Part shown: positions 9,263-17,845 of the stretch, one piece after another | Numbering within the stretch: position 1 is the stretch's first letter | Layout of the letters: every line of letters starts with the position of its first letter | Assembly: GCA_964624475.1 (NCBI GenBank) | Contig: CAZUYC010000092.1 | Coordinates: 38,236 to 102,235, forward strand | Reading direction: 5' to 3' | DNA: 64,000 bases | Source: CAZUYC01 sp964624475 | Lineage (GTDB): Bacteria; Myxococcota_A; UBA9160; SMWR01 | Notes under the pieces: model-generated | Told to the model about the DNA's origin: nothing | What the model saw: only the letters and a program-made list of their open reading frames with translations | Database searches by the model: none | Program-made: the position numbers and the translations under genes

Positions 9263-10981
9263 CTAGGAGGCGAGGCGCCGGATCTTGGCGCGCAGGCCGA
9301 CGAGGACGAGGACGATCAGCCCGAGGGCGACGGCGAGGCCGCGGCGCCGCGCCGCCAGCTCCTTCAGCGCGTCGCTTGCGCTGGCGATGGCCGCGCGCGC
9401 CTGCCCGAGGCCCTCCGCCTGGGTGGTGGCGAAGGCGCTGCCCGCGTCGGTGCGGAAGCCGTGCACGAGCGCCTCGAGCTGGATCTGCGCGTCGATGGCG
9501 CGGTCGAGGCTCGAGAGCCCCGCCTGCACCGGCACGCCGCCGGCGCGCGCGCGGAGCATGATGCGCTCGGCGCGGGCCGTGAGCGACGTGATCTCGCGCA
9601 TGCGCTCCATGACCTCGACCCCGAGCCGGAAGCCCTGCCCGCTGCCGAGCACCGGCTCGGCCGTGTGGCAGTCGCTGCAGCGCACCACCCCCTCCTGGCG
9701 CTCCGCGCTCGTCTCGGGGTCGCGGCTCGTGACCGTCGTCTTGCCGATGCGGAAGCGCTGGAGCAGGCGCTCGAAGGCGGGGCTCAGCGCGGCTCCGCCC
9801 TCCGCCGGGCCGCCGCCCTCGACGTGGTGGAACGGAAGCGCCAGCATCCGGTCCACCATCCAGTCGAAGAGCTTGCTGCCCGTGCGCCCCTCCGCCTGCG
9901 CCAGCAGCGCGTTCCGGGTGCGGACGTAGCCCTCGCGCAGGTCCTCGGGCTCGAACTCGGCGCCCTGCGCGCCCGCGACGTCCTCGTGGCAGAAGGCGCA
10001 GGGGTAGGGCGGCAGCGGCGCCAGCATGGCCAGGGTCGGGCGCATCACCGAGTGGTTCCCGTGGCAGGTGGCGCACTCGGCGAAGTGGTGCAAGCCGGTG
10101 AGCGCCGCCTGGGGATCGGGCGCCTCGTGGCAGGCGTCGCAGCGGCCCCCGGCCTCCGCGAGGTACTCGTTGTGCCGGTGGAAGCCCTCGCGCTTGGCGC
10201 TCGCGCGGAAGAGCGTGGCCTCGCGCCCGTGGCAGTTCCCGCAGACGAGGGACACCGAATCGACCCCCGGAGGCGCGGCGCCGTGGTTTCCGTGGCAGTC
10301 GTTGCAGGTGGGCGCCGACAGGTCTCCGCGCCCGAGCAGCGCCTCCGCGTGTACGCTGTGGCGCCAGCGCGCGTACTGGTCCGTCGGCAGCGGCGAGCCG
10401 TCGGCGAGCTTGGCGCCGGCCATGTGGTCGGCCTCGGCGTGGCAGCCCGCGCAGGTCGTGGCCACCCGCAGCGGATACACCGGAGAGCGTGGATCGCCCA
10501 CCCGTAGGATGCCATGGGAGCCGTGGCAGCTCACGCAGGTCGCGACCTGCGTGTTGCCCTGGGCGCGCGCGACGCCGTGGTGGCTGGTCCAGTACTCGCG
10601 CTCCTGGTCGATGCGCTCGCCCGGGTCGTAGCGCTTCATCGTCTCGGGGTCGGAGTGGCAGCGGCCGCAGAAGCCGGGGACGGCCGCGCGCTCGGGGACG
10701 TCGCGGAAGGGGTTGGCCGCCCAGCCGGCGTCCATGGCGAGATCCGCGTCGCCGGCGCGCGCCGGATCGGGGTTGCCGCCGTGACAGTCCTGGCAGGAGA
10801 GTCCGAGCTTCGCGTGGACGTCGTCGTCGAGCTTCTGCCGCAGCTCCTGCGCGGCGTCGCCGAAGACCTCGGCGTCGAAGTGACAGGCGGTGCATGAGGT
10901 TCGCGGCGCGTCGGCGGCGCGGCCGGCGCCCGCGAGGGCCGCGAGGGGCAGCAGCAGCGCGAGCGCTCGCGGCGGCCTCAT
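9263..10981 (-). CDS. membrane-anchored 11-haem c-type cytochrome of a bc-type complex
   Basis: 572 residues starting at the ATG whose first bases overlap the cytochrome b stop (ATGA). The signal peptide (residues 1-22) is followed by eleven CxxCH motifs (CTACH at 30, then CQDCH, CGRCH, CVSCH, CAGCH, CNDCH, CGNCH, CDACH, CATCH, CAFCH and CSDCH). A helical stalk and a C-terminal transmembrane helix (GLAVALGLIVLVLVGL) ending in basic residues complete it. Each haem site is expected in the periplasm. It takes the gene position where bc1 complexes have cytochrome c1, so it probably accepts electrons from the Rieske protein and passes them to soluble or outer-membrane cytochromes. That role is inference from gene order; the haem count is read directly. 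Confidence 0.9.
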   Translation of the reverse strand: MRPPRALALLLPLAALAGAGRAADAPRTSCTACHFDAEVFGDAAQELRQKLDDDVHAKLGLSCQDCHGGNPDPARAGDADLAMDAGWAANPFRDVPERAAVPGFCGRCHSDPETMKRYDPGERIDQEREYWTSHHGVARAQGNTQVATCVSCHGSHGILRVGDPRSPVYPLRVATTCAGCHAEADHMAGAKLADGSPLPTDQYARWRHSVHAEALLGRGDLSAPTCNDCHGNHGAAPPGVDSVSLVCGNCHGREATLFRASAKREGFHRHNEYLAEAGGRCDACHEAPDPQAALTGLHHFAECATCHGNHSVMRPTLAMLAPLPPYPCAFCHEDVAGAQGAEFEPEDLREGYVRTRNALLAQAEGRTGSKLFDWMVDRMLALPFHHVEGGGPAEGGAALSPAFERLLQRFRIGKTTVTSRDPETSAERQEGVVRCSDCHTAEPVLGSGQGFRLGVEVMERMREITSLTARAERIMLRARAGGVPVQAGLSSLDRAIDAQIQLEALVHGFRTDAGSAFATTQAEGLGQARAAIASASDALKELAARRRGLAVALGLIVLVLVGLRAKIRRLAS

Positions 10982-12129
10982 GGCCGCGCGCTCCCGCCCC
11001 CTCCGCGGGTACCCGCCCCGAGCACGACCAGCACGGCGAGCGTCCCCACCACGGCGTACACCGGCGCCCAGGAGCGGTAGCCCCATGCGGTCATGCCCAC
11101 CGCGTAGGCCACGGCGGCGGCGCCGATCACGCCGAAGGCGGCGCTCCCGCGCCCCGCGCGCGCCCGGTCGAGGAACGGCACCAGCAGCAGCAGCCCGGCG
11201 CCGAGCCCGAAGCCGAGGATGGCCAGCGCCTCGTACTCGATGCCCGCGATGGCGCCACCCGGGACGAGCTTGAGCGTCTGGAACATGAAGACGAAGTACC
11301 ACTCGGGGCGGATGTCGGCGTAGGCGGGCGCGAAGGGATCGGCCTTCTCGCCGAGCTCCCACGGAAACAGCGCCGCGAGTGCGGTGATCACGCCGAGCGC
11401 CAGAATCCAGCCGAAGAGGTCGCGCAGCAGGAAGTCGGGGAAGAAGCGCATGCTGCGGCCGGGCCGGTCGGACTGCTCCACTCCCGGCGGAACGCTCATG
11501 CCCTGGATCTGCACCTGCACCAGGTGGAAGACGAGCAGCAGCGCCGCGACGGCGGGAAGGATCGCCACGTGCCAGCCGTAGAAGCGCGAGAGCGTGCCGC
11601 CGCTCACCCGATCGCCGCCGCGCAGGAAGCGCAGCATCCACTCGCCCACCACGGGCACGCTGCCGGCGATGTCGGTGCCGACCTTCGTCGCGAAGTAGGC
11701 CAGCTGGTTCCACGGCAGCAGGTAGCCGGAGAAGCCGAAGGCGAGCAGGACGAAGAAGAGCAGACAGCCGGAGAGCCAGGTGAGCTCGCGGGGGGGCCGG
11801 TAGGCCTTCAGGAAGTAGACGCTCGCGAGGTGCACGAAGGCGAAGAAGATCATCAGGTTGGCGGACCACGAGTGGATCGAGCGGATCAGCCAGCCGAACG
11901 AGACGGTGGTCATGATGAACTCGACCGACTCGAAGGCCTCGTCGGCGGAGGGGCGGTAGTAGAGCATCAGCAGCATGCCGGTGCCGACCTGCACCAGGAA
12001 GAAGAAGAGCGCCATGCCGCCGAGGAAGTAGAAGATCGAGTAGCGGTGGACCGGAACCGTCTTGTGCGCGGCGAAGCCCCGGATCGCCGCGAGCGGCAGG
12101 CGCTCCTCGAGCCACGCCCCGAGGCTCAC
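10978..12129 (-). CDS. cytochrome b of a bc1/b6f-type quinol oxidoreductase
   Basis: 383 residues with about eight hydrophobic helices. The b6-like N-terminal half carries the paired histidines in helices around RSIHSW/FVHL and GWHVAILP/VFHLVQ that hold the two haems b. The C-terminal half has PEWYFVFMFQTLK, the PEWY motif of the quinol-oxidising Qo site. The gene lies 18 bp after the Rieske gene and overlaps the 11-haem cytochrome by four bases, so the three products should be made together. It acts in the inner membrane, moving electrons from quinol to the Rieske centre while releasing protons. Confidence 0.93.
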   Translation of the reverse strand: MSLGAWLEERLPLAAIRGFAAHKTVPVHRYSIFYFLGGMALFFFLVQVGTGMLLMLYYRPSADEAFESVEFIMTTVSFGWLIRSIHSWSANLMIFFAFVHLASVYFLKAYRPPRELTWLSGCLLFFVLLAFGFSGYLLPWNQLAYFATKVGTDIAGSVPVVGEWMLRFLRGGDRVSGGTLSRFYGWHVAILPAVAALLLVFHLVQVQIQGMSVPPGVEQSDRPGRSMRFFPDFLLRDLFGWILALGVITALAALFPWELGEKADPFAPAYADIRPEWYFVFMFQTLKLVPGGAIAGIEYEALAILGFGLGAGLLLLVPFLDRARAGRGSAAFGVIGAAAVAYAVGMTAWGYRSWAPVYAVVGTLAVLVVLGAGTRGGGGSARP

Positions 12130-12147
12130 CGCACCCGCCTCACGGCC

Positions 12148-12624
12148 TCACACCCGCGTCACCACCAGGGCATCGGGCTGGCCCGGCCCGCGCGCCACGC
12201 GGTTCACCTCGTAGCGCTCGAGCGGCCGCGGGGGCGGCCCCGCCACGTTGCGGCCGGTCAGGTCGTAGTGGCCGCTGTGACAGTTGCACCAGATGCGCCG
12301 CTCGGCGCGCTGGTACTCGACGATGCAGGCGAGGTGGGTGCAGGTGGCCGAGAAGGCCCGGAAGTCGTCCTCGGCCAGCCGGATCAGGATCACCGGCTCC
12401 GCGCCGAAGCGCACGATCTTGAAGCCGCGCTGCATCAGCTCCGGATCGTTGACGGCGCCCGCCTCCACCTGACGCGTGGTGGCCTCGGGCACCCGCGGCG
12501 GGCTCAGGTAGCGCAGGACCGGATACGCGATCGAGAGCAGCAGCGCGCCCGCGGAGGTGCCGAGGATCCAATCCAGGAGGCTGCGGCGCGACAGCAGCCG
12601 GGGACCTTCGGCATCGGCACTCAC
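12148..12624 (-). CDS. Rieske [2Fe-2S] protein of the bc complex
   Basis: 158 residues from a GTG preceded by a strong GGGGGGAAG ribosome-binding region. One N-terminal transmembrane helix (around residues 15-40) anchors a Rieske domain with the two cluster motifs CTHLAC and CNCHSGHYD. A longer frame from 12786 exists, but its N-terminus is low-complexity shadow sequence and overlaps the upstream cytochrome c gene. Location between a small cytochrome c and cytochrome b identifies it as the high-potential subunit of the quinol oxidoreductase. Confidence 0.92.
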   Translation of the reverse strand: MSADAEGPRLLSRRSLLDWILGTSAGALLLSIAYPVLRYLSPPRVPEATTRQVEAGAVNDPELMQRGFKIVRFGAEPVILIRLAEDDFRAFSATCTHLACIVEYQRAERRIWCNCHSGHYDLTGRNVAGPPPRPLERYEVNRVARGPGQPDALVVTRV

Positions 12625-12655
12625 TCCGCTTCCCCCCGCACGCAGTCCGCTCGGT

Positions 12656-12994
12656 CTACTTCGGGGCGGCCGAGGCGCCCGCGAGCGCGCGGATGTGGAC
12701 GGCGATGGTGCGCAGATCGTCGTCGCTGACCTTGGAGGCGATGGACTTGTGCTTGGGATTCGCGCGGAAGGCCGAGACGACGGCATCGGCCGAATCCTCC
12801 GCGACCCACTTCGGATCGACGAGCGACTTCGCCTTCATCGCCTTTCCCATGGGTGTGGCGCCGTGGCCGTCGGCTCCGTGGCACTTGACGCAGTTGGCTT
12901 CGTAGAGCTTCGCACCCTCCTCGGCCGACGCTGGAGACGGGCCGAGGCACAGGACGCCGAGAGCGACAGCGAGAAGAGCGGACGAGGAGCGCAT
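12656..12994 (-). CDS. small monohaem cytochrome c (class I)
   Basis: 112 residues: a Sec signal peptide (1-24), one CVKCHG motif near residue 35 and a PMGKAMK segment that can supply the axial Met. The pattern is that of c551/c6-type carriers. It is the first gene of the operon cytochrome c, Rieske, cytochrome b, 11-haem cytochrome, with 31 bp to the Rieske start. It is likely a periplasmic acceptor or donor for the complex. Confidence 0.9.
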   Translation of the reverse strand: MRSSSALLAVALGVLCLGPSPASAEEGAKLYEANCVKCHGADGHGATPMGKAMKAKSLVDPKWVAEDSADAVVSAFRANPKHKSIASKVSDDDLRTIAVHIRALAGASAAPK

Positions 12995-13299
12995 GGGCGT
13001 TCTCCTTGCGCCGGGGGGCCGGCGCGGTGGAAGAGTTGCAGGTTCGAGACGTCGGAGGTGCAGGCTACCCCGTGCACGGATTCGAAATCAACGCGCGGTC
13101 CATCGGTGGACGACGATCCGCAGGGCGCTGGGGCGCAAAGCCCCATGGCTCGTGTCCGACTCATCCGCGGCACGGAAGTTGATTTGCTGCCGAGGCAAGA
13201 TAGTCGGCCACTTCTTCCTTGACAGAGGGTCTCGTCCTGGGGGGAAATAGGTGAACGCTGGTTGCGAGTCGGCATCGTCGCTCGCTGGAGGGTCGGCTC
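12995..13299. promoter_or_regulatory. divergent control region between the bc-complex operon and the decahaem/porin operon
   Basis: About 305 bp with no convincing ORF. Promoters for both divergent operons must lie here or very near. I see a small inverted repeat (TTGC...GCAA around 13183-13198) and a GGAGGG ribosome-binding site at 13287-13292 just before the decahaem gene. No clear sigma-54 or sigma-70 pair stands out, so regulation cannot be read from the sequence. Confidence 0.4.
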
Positions 13300-14265
13300 A
13301 TGATGCGTGCTCGAGGTCAGGCTGCGCGCGACGCCGGAACGCGGGCGGCGAGCTGGCTGCACTGGGTCGGGCTGTGTCTCGGCGCCCTGCTGGTCACCGC
13401 GCTGCCCGCGCGAGCGCTGCCGCCGAACTACGTGGGCGACGAGGTCTGCGCCGGCTGCCACGAGGATCTCCTCCCGCACTACTCGGCGACGATCCACGCG
13501 AAGGTGCTCAACGAGACCAATGCGCGGACGGAAGCGATGCGGCGGGGCTGCGAGGCGTGCCATGGCCCCGGCCAGGCCCACGTCGAGGCGGGCGGCGGCC
13601 GCGGGGAGGGCGGAGAGGGCTGGGTCAGCTTCCAGACGGACTCGGGCGAGAGCGCGGAGGTCCAGAACGCGGTCTGTTTCGGCTGCCACAAGGGCGGCGA
13701 GCAGCTCTATTGGAAGGGCAGCCCCCACCAGTCGCGCGGCGCGCCCTGCACCAGCTGCCACGACGTGATGCGAAACGTCTCGACGGACAAGATGCTCGCC
13801 GAGTCGAACGTCGTGGAAACCTGCGCGCAGTGCCACCTGATCAAGCGCTCGCAGACCTTCCGCAACTCCCACATGCCGCTGCGCCAGGGGCCGCTCAAGG
13901 AAGGCTGGATGGACTGCAGCTCCTGCCACAACCCGCACGGGACGATCACCCCGAAGCTGATCGCCGCCCAGTCGACCAACGACTCCTGCTACTCCTGCCA
14001 CGCGGACAAGCGCGGGCCCTTCCTCTGGGAGCACGCGCCGGTGACGGAGAACTGCACCAACTGCCACGACCCGCACGGCTCGATCACCACGTCGCTGCTG
14101 AAGATGCCCGTGCCGCAGCTGTGCCAGACCTGCCACGTGGCCACGCGGCACCCCTCCAACCCGTATTCCGCCACGGACCGGAGGGCGTTCGGGCGCGGAT
14201 GTCTGCACTGCCACAACAGCATCCACGGCAGCAACCACCCCTCCGGTACGGCCTTCACCCGCTGA
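13300..14265 (+). CDS. decahaem c-type cytochrome, MtrA/DmsE family
   Basis: 321 residues with a signal peptide ending near residue 40 and ten CxxCH motifs spread evenly from residue 50 to the C-terminus (CAGCH, CEACH, CFGCH, CTSCH, CAQCH, CSSCH, CYSCH, CTNCH, CQTCH and CLHCH). Length and haem number match MtrA, PioA N-lobe and DmsE, periplasmic wires that plug into an MtrB-type barrel. The next gene is exactly such a barrel, 23 bp downstream, which makes this a porin-cytochrome conduit for electron exchange across the outer membrane. Direction of electron flow (metal or DMSO reduction versus iron oxidation) cannot be told from these two genes. Confidence 0.92.
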   Translation: MMRARGQAARDAGTRAASWLHWVGLCLGALLVTALPARALPPNYVGDEVCAGCHEDLLPHYSATIHAKVLNETNARTEAMRRGCEACHGPGQAHVEAGGGRGEGGEGWVSFQTDSGESAEVQNAVCFGCHKGGEQLYWKGSPHQSRGAPCTSCHDVMRNVSTDKMLAESNVVETCAQCHLIKRSQTFRNSHMPLRQGPLKEGWMDCSSCHNPHGTITPKLIAAQSTNDSCYSCHADKRGPFLWEHAPVTENCTNCHDPHGSITTSLLKMPVPQLCQTCHVATRHPSNPYSATDRRAFGRGCLHCHNSIHGSNHPSGTAFTR

Positions 14266-14288
14266 CCGCGGTCTAGAGGAGCCTCGCC

Positions 14289-16442
14289 ATGGCGACGATC
14301 AGGAGCGAAGCAGTGGGGCGGGTTTCGCGAGGCGCGACGGGTGTCGCGCTCGCGCTGGCGCTGCTCCACGCGGGCCCGGCCGCCGCCGAGACGAAGCTCG
14401 GCCCGGTGACCCTCTCGGGCGAGGCCGAGCTGGGCGGGCGGGTCGTCTGGGACAGCGGCGACGAGGCGAAGTTCGAGGAGTACCGGGACCTGCGCGACGG
14501 CGTCATCGGCAACTTCGACCTGCTGGTCGAGAACGAGGCGATCACGCACTGGCTGCGCGGGCGCGGCGAGAACGTGGGCTACGACGACCAGCGCTACTGG
14601 CTCGAGGGCGGCCGCTACGGGCTCTACCAGATCGAGGCGTTCTACGGCGAGCTGCCGCACATCTTCAGCAACTCGGCCCGGACGCCCTACGTTCGCGCCG
14701 GCGAGAGGACCTTCGAGCTGCCGCAGGTGCCGCCCCCCCCGGGGGGCTTTCTGTTCGGGGACGTGGACCAGGAGCTGAAATGGCGGGAGGGGAGATTCGG
14801 GACGAAGTACCACCTGGGCGAGTCGCTGCTTTTCGAGACGAGCTACCGGATCCAGGACAAGCGCGCCACGGGCAACTGGGGGATGGCCTTCGGAAGCCCG
14901 GGTGGAACCTTCACCAGCATCCCGAGGCGTGTCGACGAGCGCATCCACGAGGCCCGGGCCGGGGTCGACTGGCTGCTCGGCGACGCCAGCATCAGCGTCG
15001 AGTACCTCGGCAACTTCTTCCAGAACGACAACAAGTTCGTGGTCGCCGACAACCCGAACTTCCCGGCGCAGCCCGGCCCCGAGGGCCGTGCCGCGACGCC
15101 TCCGAACAACTGGGCCCAGAGCCTGTCGCTGGCGGGAGCGGCCTCGCTCCCGCTCGGGGTGCCGAACCGCGTCTCTGGGAGCTTCGTCTACGGATTCCGG
15201 CGCCAGGACGACGATTTCCTGCCCCACACGATCAACCCCGCCTTTGCGGGCAACCCGGCTCTCGTTCTTCCGGACTCGAGCCTCGACGGCAAGGTGCAGA
15301 CGCTCCTCGGCAACGTCCTGGCGACGGTCCAGCCCGCCGAGGACCTCTCCGCGAAGCTCCGCTACCGGATCTACGACCTGGACAACCAGACCGACTCGCT
15401 CTTCTTCCCCGGCAACGTCGAGAACGACGGAATTCTGAGGGTTGCGGCCGCGGACGCGAAGCAGAGCGTCGCCAGCAGCTACACCCGGCAGAACGGCGAC
15501 CTCGACCTCGCCTGGGACTTCGCCCGCGGCTGGACCGGCGTGGCGGGCTTCGGCTTCGAGTACTGGGACCGCAGCGACGACCGGGAGGTCGAGGAGCTGT
15601 GGGACTACGGGCCGAGCCTGAAGCTCGACTACCGGACGCTCGCCGGAACGCTCCTCCACGCGGGCTACCAGTTCCGCAACCGGGACGGGTCCAACTACGA
15701 TGCCCTGGCCCCGCTCGATGCCGTCCACGGCCCCGGAGAGGTGTGTCCCGGTATCAACACGTTCTGCCGGGTGCGCAAGTACGACGAGGCGGACCGCACC
15801 CTGAACCGCTTCGATCTGCTCGGGCAGTTCGTGCCGATGGAGCCGCTCGAGCTGACCCTCACCGGGAACGTCGACTACTCCGACTACGACCAGACGGACT
15901 ACGGCCTCACCAAGGCGATTGGCTGGCACGTGGGCAGCGACGTCTACTACCAGATCCACCCCCGCGTCGGACTGCTCACCTATTACACGTACGAGTGGCG
16001 CAGGCTCTGGCAGGACTCGCGGCAGCGCAGCGTCTCGGGGGTACTACCGACCGAAGGCGCCGAGTGGGACAGCAACACCCAGTACCAGTACCACAACGGG
16101 GGCGTGACCCTGAACCTGACGGTGTTCCCCGAGAAGCTCGACGCGGAGCTCGGCTACCTGATCGAGTACGGGCAGGAGAAGACCCGGGCCGAGGGAGGTA
16201 CCGCCGTGAACCTGCCCCGGATCCACGACACGCTCCAGGCGGCTCACGCCACCGTGTCCTGGCACTTCACCGATCGGGTCACCCTGCGCGCCGGCTATCG
16301 CTGGGAGAAGTACGACATCACGAACATCCGCGACGACAACGTGCCCACCGCGCTGTTTGTCGGAGGAAATCTCTACCTGGGGGACGTGATCAACGACTAC
16401 ACCGCGAACATCTTCGGGATCAGCGCGGTGGTCGAGTTCTAG
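14289..16442 (+). CDS. MtrB/PioB-family outer-membrane beta-barrel
   Basis: 717 residues with a signal peptide (about residues 1-35), followed by long stretches of alternating hydrophobic and polar residues and a final Phe (AVVEF), typical of outer-membrane barrels. Sequences such as GVDWLLGDASISVEYLGNFF and the terminal strands match decahaem-associated MtrB/PioB proteins, whose usual length is 650-750. AGGAG lies just before the ATG. I do not see the CxxC pair that some Shewanella MtrB proteins have near the N-terminus. The product should form the sheath around the decahaem cytochrome encoded just upstream. Confidence 0.9.
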   Translation: MATIRSEAVGRVSRGATGVALALALLHAGPAAAETKLGPVTLSGEAELGGRVVWDSGDEAKFEEYRDLRDGVIGNFDLLVENEAITHWLRGRGENVGYDDQRYWLEGGRYGLYQIEAFYGELPHIFSNSARTPYVRAGERTFELPQVPPPPGGFLFGDVDQELKWREGRFGTKYHLGESLLFETSYRIQDKRATGNWGMAFGSPGGTFTSIPRRVDERIHEARAGVDWLLGDASISVEYLGNFFQNDNKFVVADNPNFPAQPGPEGRAATPPNNWAQSLSLAGAASLPLGVPNRVSGSFVYGFRRQDDDFLPHTINPAFAGNPALVLPDSSLDGKVQTLLGNVLATVQPAEDLSAKLRYRIYDLDNQTDSLFFPGNVENDGILRVAAADAKQSVASSYTRQNGDLDLAWDFARGWTGVAGFGFEYWDRSDDREVEELWDYGPSLKLDYRTLAGTLLHAGYQFRNRDGSNYDALAPLDAVHGPGEVCPGINTFCRVRKYDEADRTLNRFDLLGQFVPMEPLELTLTGNVDYSDYDQTDYGLTKAIGWHVGSDVYYQIHPRVGLLTYYTYEWRRLWQDSRQRSVSGVLPTEGAEWDSNTQYQYHNGGVTLNLTVFPEKLDAELGYLIEYGQEKTRAEGGTAVNLPRIHDTLQAAHATVSWHFTDRVTLRAGYRWEKYDITNIRDDNVPTALFVGGNLYLGDVINDYTANIFGISAVVEF

Positions 16443-16669
16443 CCAGCTCCCGCAGAGTGGCGTGAGCTCTGCTCCGCCGCCCGCCTGGCGCCGCGCTCCC
16501 GCAGCAGGCGCCGCGTGAGCGCGACCGCGCCGAGCGCGCAACCGACCACCACCAGCGGGTGCCCCACGAACATGAAGTAGCTGGCCGAACGGCCGCTCGG
16601 CGCCAGCGCCACCCAGATCAGGATCAGCTGAGATGCGATCACCATCGCGGCCGCGATGCGCCCCATCAT
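16439..16669 (-). CDS. small two-helix membrane protein next to the NapC-like gene
   Basis: 76 residues with two hydrophobic helices (AAAMVIASQLILIWVALAP and YFMFVGHPLVVVGCALGAVAL) and a basic, Arg-rich tail. Its ATG overlaps the stop of the NapC-like gene (ATGA), and its own stop overlaps the porin stop on the other strand. No family is recognised. Coupling to a quinol-dehydrogenase-type cytochrome suggests an accessory membrane subunit, but that is inference. Confidence 0.6.
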   Translation of the reverse strand: MMGRIAAAMVIASQLILIWVALAPSGRSASYFMFVGHPLVVVGCALGAVALTRRLLRERGARRAAEQSSRHSAGAG

Positions 16670-17310
16670 CGCGAGGCCCTCCAGGCGGCGACACCCTCGA
16701 GCGCCTCCGGCGGGTGGGGCGCCGGATGGCAGGCCCCCACGCAGCCCATCTCGCCGGAGAGCAGGGCCTTCTGGAGATCGGGATCCCGGTGCGTCTCCTC
16801 CTGGCGAAACGGCGCCGCCTGCGCGTGGCAGTCGAGACAGGATGCGATGTCGAAGGTGCCCGACTTCTGGAGGGGGAGCTCGTAGTTTCCGGTGACGGTG
16901 TGGACCATGTGCATGACGCCGGCGAACTTGGCCCGCGCATCGCCCCACAGGCCGTAGCCGCCGTGGCAGCGGTAGCACGCGGCGTCGTGGGGGACGGCGC
17001 CGCGGCGGTAGTGGATGCTCGAGAGGTATTCCGTGTCGCTGCGCATGGCCTCGACGATGGGCGACATGGTCTCGTGGCACGAGCCGCAGAACTCGACGCG
17101 CTTCGACTCCTCGAGGAGGTGCAGGTTGCCGAGCGCGTAGGCGAAGAGCGGCACGAGCAGCAGCGCCGAGAGACTGAGGGCACTGGGGAGCCGACCCCGC
17201 ACCAGGGCCACGAGCGCCGCGGCGATCACGACACCGGCGAGGATCGCGATGAGCGGGCCCATGCGGTCGGGCTCGTGCGGAGCGACGAAGAGGGGACCCA
17301 GGTCCTCCAT
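16666..17310 (-). CDS. NapC/NirT-type membrane tetrahaem cytochrome c
   Basis: 214 residues. The N-terminus has two hydrophobic helices (about 18-38 and 43-60) rather than the single anchor usual for NapC, then CGSCH at 75, CYRCH, CLDCH and a last motif GCVGACH in which three residues separate the cysteines (CX3CH, bases 16726-16743). NapC/CymA-type proteins oxidise menaquinol and feed periplasmic cytochromes, so this is the natural quinol entry point for the decahaem/porin pair next to it. Start 17310 is preferred: AAAGGAG lies 12 bases upstream and the sequence from there is protein-like, whereas the longer frame to 17619 is not. Confidence 0.82.
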   Translation of the reverse strand: MEDLGPLFVAPHEPDRMGPLIAILAGVVIAAALVALVRGRLPSALSLSALLLVPLFAYALGNLHLLEESKRVEFCGSCHETMSPIVEAMRSDTEYLSSIHYRRGAVPHDAACYRCHGGYGLWGDARAKFAGVMHMVHTVTGNYELPLQKSGTFDIASCLDCHAQAAPFRQEETHRDPDLQKALLSGEMGCVGACHPAPHPPEALEGVAAWRASR

Positions 17311-17571
17311 CCGGGGCAGCGGCTCCTTTCGAGGGAGCATCCTGCACCACGCCGAGTCGGCACGCAACGATCCGACCGCGAGGCCTCCGCGGGGCGACTG
17401 TCCCAATCGGTCGCATCGGTGGGGCCTCCAGGGACGGGGCGCAATCAGCGTCGGAAGCGATCGCCATCCTCCACCGTCGTCGCAGTTCGCTCGCGCGCGC
17501 GGCGTCGAGCCAGGCCGCGCGGCTCGCGCGCGAGAGCGGGGCGCTGGCGCGATCTGCTCCGCTCGCCTAGG

Positions 17572-17591
17572 CTTGGTCAACCTAGACCAAG
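17572..17591. promoter_or_regulatory. palindromic operator upstream of toxin-antitoxin module
   Basis: CTTGGTC at 17572-17578 and GACCAAG at 17585-17591 form a perfect 7-bp inverted repeat ending nine bases before the antitoxin ATG. Type II antitoxins commonly bind such a palindrome to repress their own operon. Confidence 0.6.
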
Positions 17592-17599
17592 GGGTCTCC

Positions 17600-17845
17600 A
17601 TGGCCGAATCCATCGTCAACCTCTACCAGGCCAAGACCACGCTCTCCCGCCTGGTCGAACGCGCCGCCGCGGGCGAGGAGATCATCATCGCCAAGGCGGG
17701 CAAGCCGATGGCGAAGCTCGTCCCCGCGGCGAAGCCGGCGCGCCGGCGCAAGCCCGGTGGCTGGAAGGGGCGCGTCGCGATCCGGAAGGACTTCGACGCC
17801 CCGCTGCCGCCGGCCCTGCGAGCGGCGTTCGAGGGACGTCGCTGA
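17600..17845 (+). CDS. Phd/YefM-family antitoxin
   Basis: 81 residues. The N-terminus (ESIVNLYQAKTTLSRLVERAAAGEEIIIAKAGKPMAKLVP) is the standard DNA-binding half of Phd/YefM antitoxins, and the basic C-terminus should wrap the toxin. The stop overlaps the toxin start by one base (TGATG). It should neutralise the PIN-domain protein encoded next and repress the pair through the upstream palindrome. Confidence 0.9.
   Translation: MAESIVNLYQAKTTLSRLVERAAAGEEIIIAKAGKPMAKLVPAAKPARRRKPGGWKGRVAIRKDFDAPLPPALRAAFEGRR

Noticed and set aside
9263..12115. 950-residue fused cytochrome ORF
   Set aside because: The first 380 residues are the wrong frame of cytochrome b; the true 11-haem gene starts at the ATGA overlap at 10981.
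12148..12786. Longer reading of the Rieske gene
   Set aside because: The extra N-terminus is Ser/Pro/Arg shadow sequence of the upstream cytochrome gene; the GTG at 12624 has a proper ribosome-binding site.
13140..13210. Possible sigma-54 promoter (GGCAC...TTGC) before the decahaem gene
   Set aside because: Spacing between the GG and GC elements is about six bases too long.
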